Of a DNA stretch of 7,583 bases, positions 6,629 to 7,583 are shown one piece after another. Position 1 is the first letter of the stretch. Each line of letters starts with the position of its first letter. The notes beneath the pieces were generated by a model. It was not told the DNA's origin. It made no database searches and worked only from the letters and a program-made list of their open reading frames with translations. Source of the DNA: Flavobacteriaceae bacterium UBA980 (GTDB lineage: Bacteria > Bacteroidota > Bacteroidia > Flavobacteriales > Flavobacteriaceae); NCBI GenBank assembly GCA_002292265.1, contig DBBQ01000035.1:14539-22121 (forward strand), in the 5' to 3' direction. Both the position numbers and the translations under genes were made by a program.

Positions 6629-7348
6629 ATGGGACAAAAGACAAACCCTATTGGTAATCGTTTAGGAATCATCAGAGGATGGGACTCAAACTGGTACGGA
6701 GGAAGAAATTACGGAGACAAAATCGCTGAAGATGACAAAATCCGAAAGTACGTGCACGCACGTCTTTCTAAAGCCAGCGTTTCTAACGTAATCATAGAAC
6801 GTACGCTAAAAATCATTACGATCACCATTACCACTGCCCGACCCGGAATTATCATTGGTAAAGCAGGACAAGAAGTGGATAAACTGAAAGAGGAGTTACG
6901 TAAGATCACTGCTAAAGAAGTGCAGATCAATATTTTTGAGATTAAGCGACCTGAATTAGACGCTCAACTAGTAGGCGCTAGTGTCGCTAGACAAATCGAA
7001 AGTAGAATTTCTTACCGTCGTGCCATCAAGATGGCCATTGCTGCAGCCATACGTATGAATGCAGAAGGGATTAAAATTCAAATTTCAGGCCGTTTGAACG
7101 GAGCTGAAATGGCTCGTTCGGAGACTTACAAAGAAGGACGTATTCCGCTCTCTACTTTCCGTGCTGATATAGATTATGCACTGGTAGAAGCCCATACGAC
7201 CTATGGAAGATTAGGTGTTAAAGTATGGATTATGAAAGGGGAAGTATACGGAAAGCGTGAACTTTCTCCTTTGGTAGGAATGTCTAAAAAATCACAATCC
7301 AATTCCAATTCAGGAGGAGGGAACAACCGTCAACGTCGTCGTAAATAA
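6629..7348 (+). CDS. rpsC: 30S ribosomal protein uS3
   Basis: S3 forms part of the mRNA entry channel and, with S4 and S5, the ribosomal helicase. The 239-residue product starts [14 protein letters not shown], the universal S3 N-terminus. A KH domain carries [10 protein letters not shown] (74-83) with the GxxG motif at 77-80. RRAIK (130-134) aligns with the basic entry-channel residues of E. coli. GLNGAE-type and [21 protein letters not shown] segments define the C-terminal domain. The final 20 residues or so are a low-complexity Ser/Asn/Gly stretch ending in RQRRRK. The frame is open back to a TTG at 6617, but ATG 6629 gives the conserved N-terminus and lies 1 nt after the rplV stop, with A at -3. 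Translation is probably coupled to rplV. Confidence 0.97.
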   Translation: MGQKTNPIGNRLGIIRGWDSNWYGGRNYGDKIAEDDKIRKYVHARLSKASVSNVIIERTLKIITITITTARPGIIIGKAGQEVDKLKEELRKITAKEVQINIFEIKRPELDAQLVGASVARQIESRISYRRAIKMAIAAAIRMNAEGIKIQISGRLNGAEMARSETYKEGRIPLSTFRADIDYALVEAHTTYGRLGVKVWIMKGEVYGKRELSPLVGMSKKSQSNSNSGGGNNRQRRRK

Positions 7349-7354
7349 TATTAT

Positions 7355-7358
7355 AGGA
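7355..7358 (+). promoter_or_regulatory. rplP: SD-like AGGA before rplP
   Basis: AGGA lies 4 nt before the rplP ATG in a 14-nt AT-rich gap. It is the clearest anti-SD-complementary tetramer near any start in the window, although the spacing is shorter than the usual 5-9 nt. Because Bacteroidota ribosomes generally do not rely on SD pairing, it may be incidental. Confidence 0.3.
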
Positions 7359-7362
7359 AATC

Positions 7363-7583
7363 ATGTTACAACCAAAAAAGACAAAATTTCGAAAAGCACA
7401 GAAAGGCCGTATGAAAGGACTTTCCGGAAGAGGCCACCAACTTTCGAATGGTATGTTTGGGATCAAAGCATTGGACTCCGTGTTCATCACTTCACGTCAG
7501 ATTGAGGCTGCGCGTATTGCCGCCACTCGTTACATGAAGAGAGAAGGACAGCTTTGGATTAAAATTTTTCCAGACAAGCCCAT
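7363..7583 (+). CDS. rplP: 50S ribosomal protein uL16 (partial, runs off the right edge)
   Basis: L16 binds late in 50S assembly, organises the A-site tRNA region and lies close to the peptidyl-transferase centre. Only the first 73 residues are present; flavobacterial L16 is about 140 residues, so roughly half is missing because the window ends, not because the gene is broken. Visible family motifs are [19 protein letters not shown] (1-19), [17 protein letters not shown] (21-37), [19 protein letters not shown] (42-60) and [12 protein letters not shown] (62-73). The frame has no stop to the end. The start is 14 nt after rpsC. Its position after rpsC is the expected S10-cluster order, so rpmC and rpsQ would be predicted next. 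Confidence 0.97.
   Translation, partial: MLQPKKTKFRKAQKGRMKGLSGRGHQLSNGMFGIKALDSVFITSRQIEAARIAATRYMKREGQLWIKIFPDKP

Noticed and set aside
6750..6763. ACGTGC-AC-GCACGT inverted repeat in rpsC.
   Set aside because: It has a 2-nt loop and lies inside the Tyr-Val-His-Ala-Arg codons of the conserved S3 N-terminal domain, with no contextual sign of function. It is probably coincidental.

Overview
This window is a bacterial ribosomal-protein operon in which the str and S10 clusters are fused. The protein sequences point to Bacteroidota, most likely a member of Flavobacteriia. The reasons are: (i) gene order rpsL-rpsG-fusA-rpsJ-rplC-rplD-rplW-rplB-rpsS-rplV-rpsC-rplP with no tuf between fusA and rpsJ; (ii) a promoter matching the distinctive Bacteroidota consensus TTTG-N19-TAnnTTTG; (iii) almost no Shine-Dalgarno sequences before the start codons; (iv) lineage-typical protein details, such as HPMGGGEG in L2, the inserted segment before the EF-G G3 motif, AMRK in S12 and the extended N-terminus of L22. 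The genus cannot be named from this evidence.

Layout: bases 1-170 are non-coding, AT-rich upstream DNA. They hold a T-rich stretch of uncertain function, A/T tracts, the promoter (about 106-136) and a short 5' leader with a small hairpin. From 171 to the right edge every gene is on the + strand and tightly packed. The str part holds S12, S7 and EF-G. The S10 part holds S10, L3, L4, L23, L2, S19, L22, S3 and the first 73 residues of L16, which runs off the window. Gaps between genes range from a 1-nt overlap (rplC/rplD) to 39 nt (rpsJ-rplC). All genes look intact apart from the edge-truncated rplP.

The products work together. S12, S7, S10, S19 and S3 build the 30S decoding centre, head and mRNA entry. 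L3, L4, L23, L2, L22 and L16 build the peptidyl-transferase surroundings and the exit tunnel of the 50S. EF-G drives translocation on the assembled ribosome. One strong promoter and extensive coupling should give near-stoichiometric output.

Two start sites are corrected relative to the longest open frames: rplD starts at 4173 and rpsC at 6629. I see no mobile element, CRISPR array, RNA gene or novel system. This is a conserved housekeeping region. The points worth a second look are modest: leader architecture, missing classical autoregulatory leaders, a local composition shift at the 3' end of rplD, a hairpin near the rplV/rpsC junction, and one SD-like site before rplP in an otherwise SD-poor operon.
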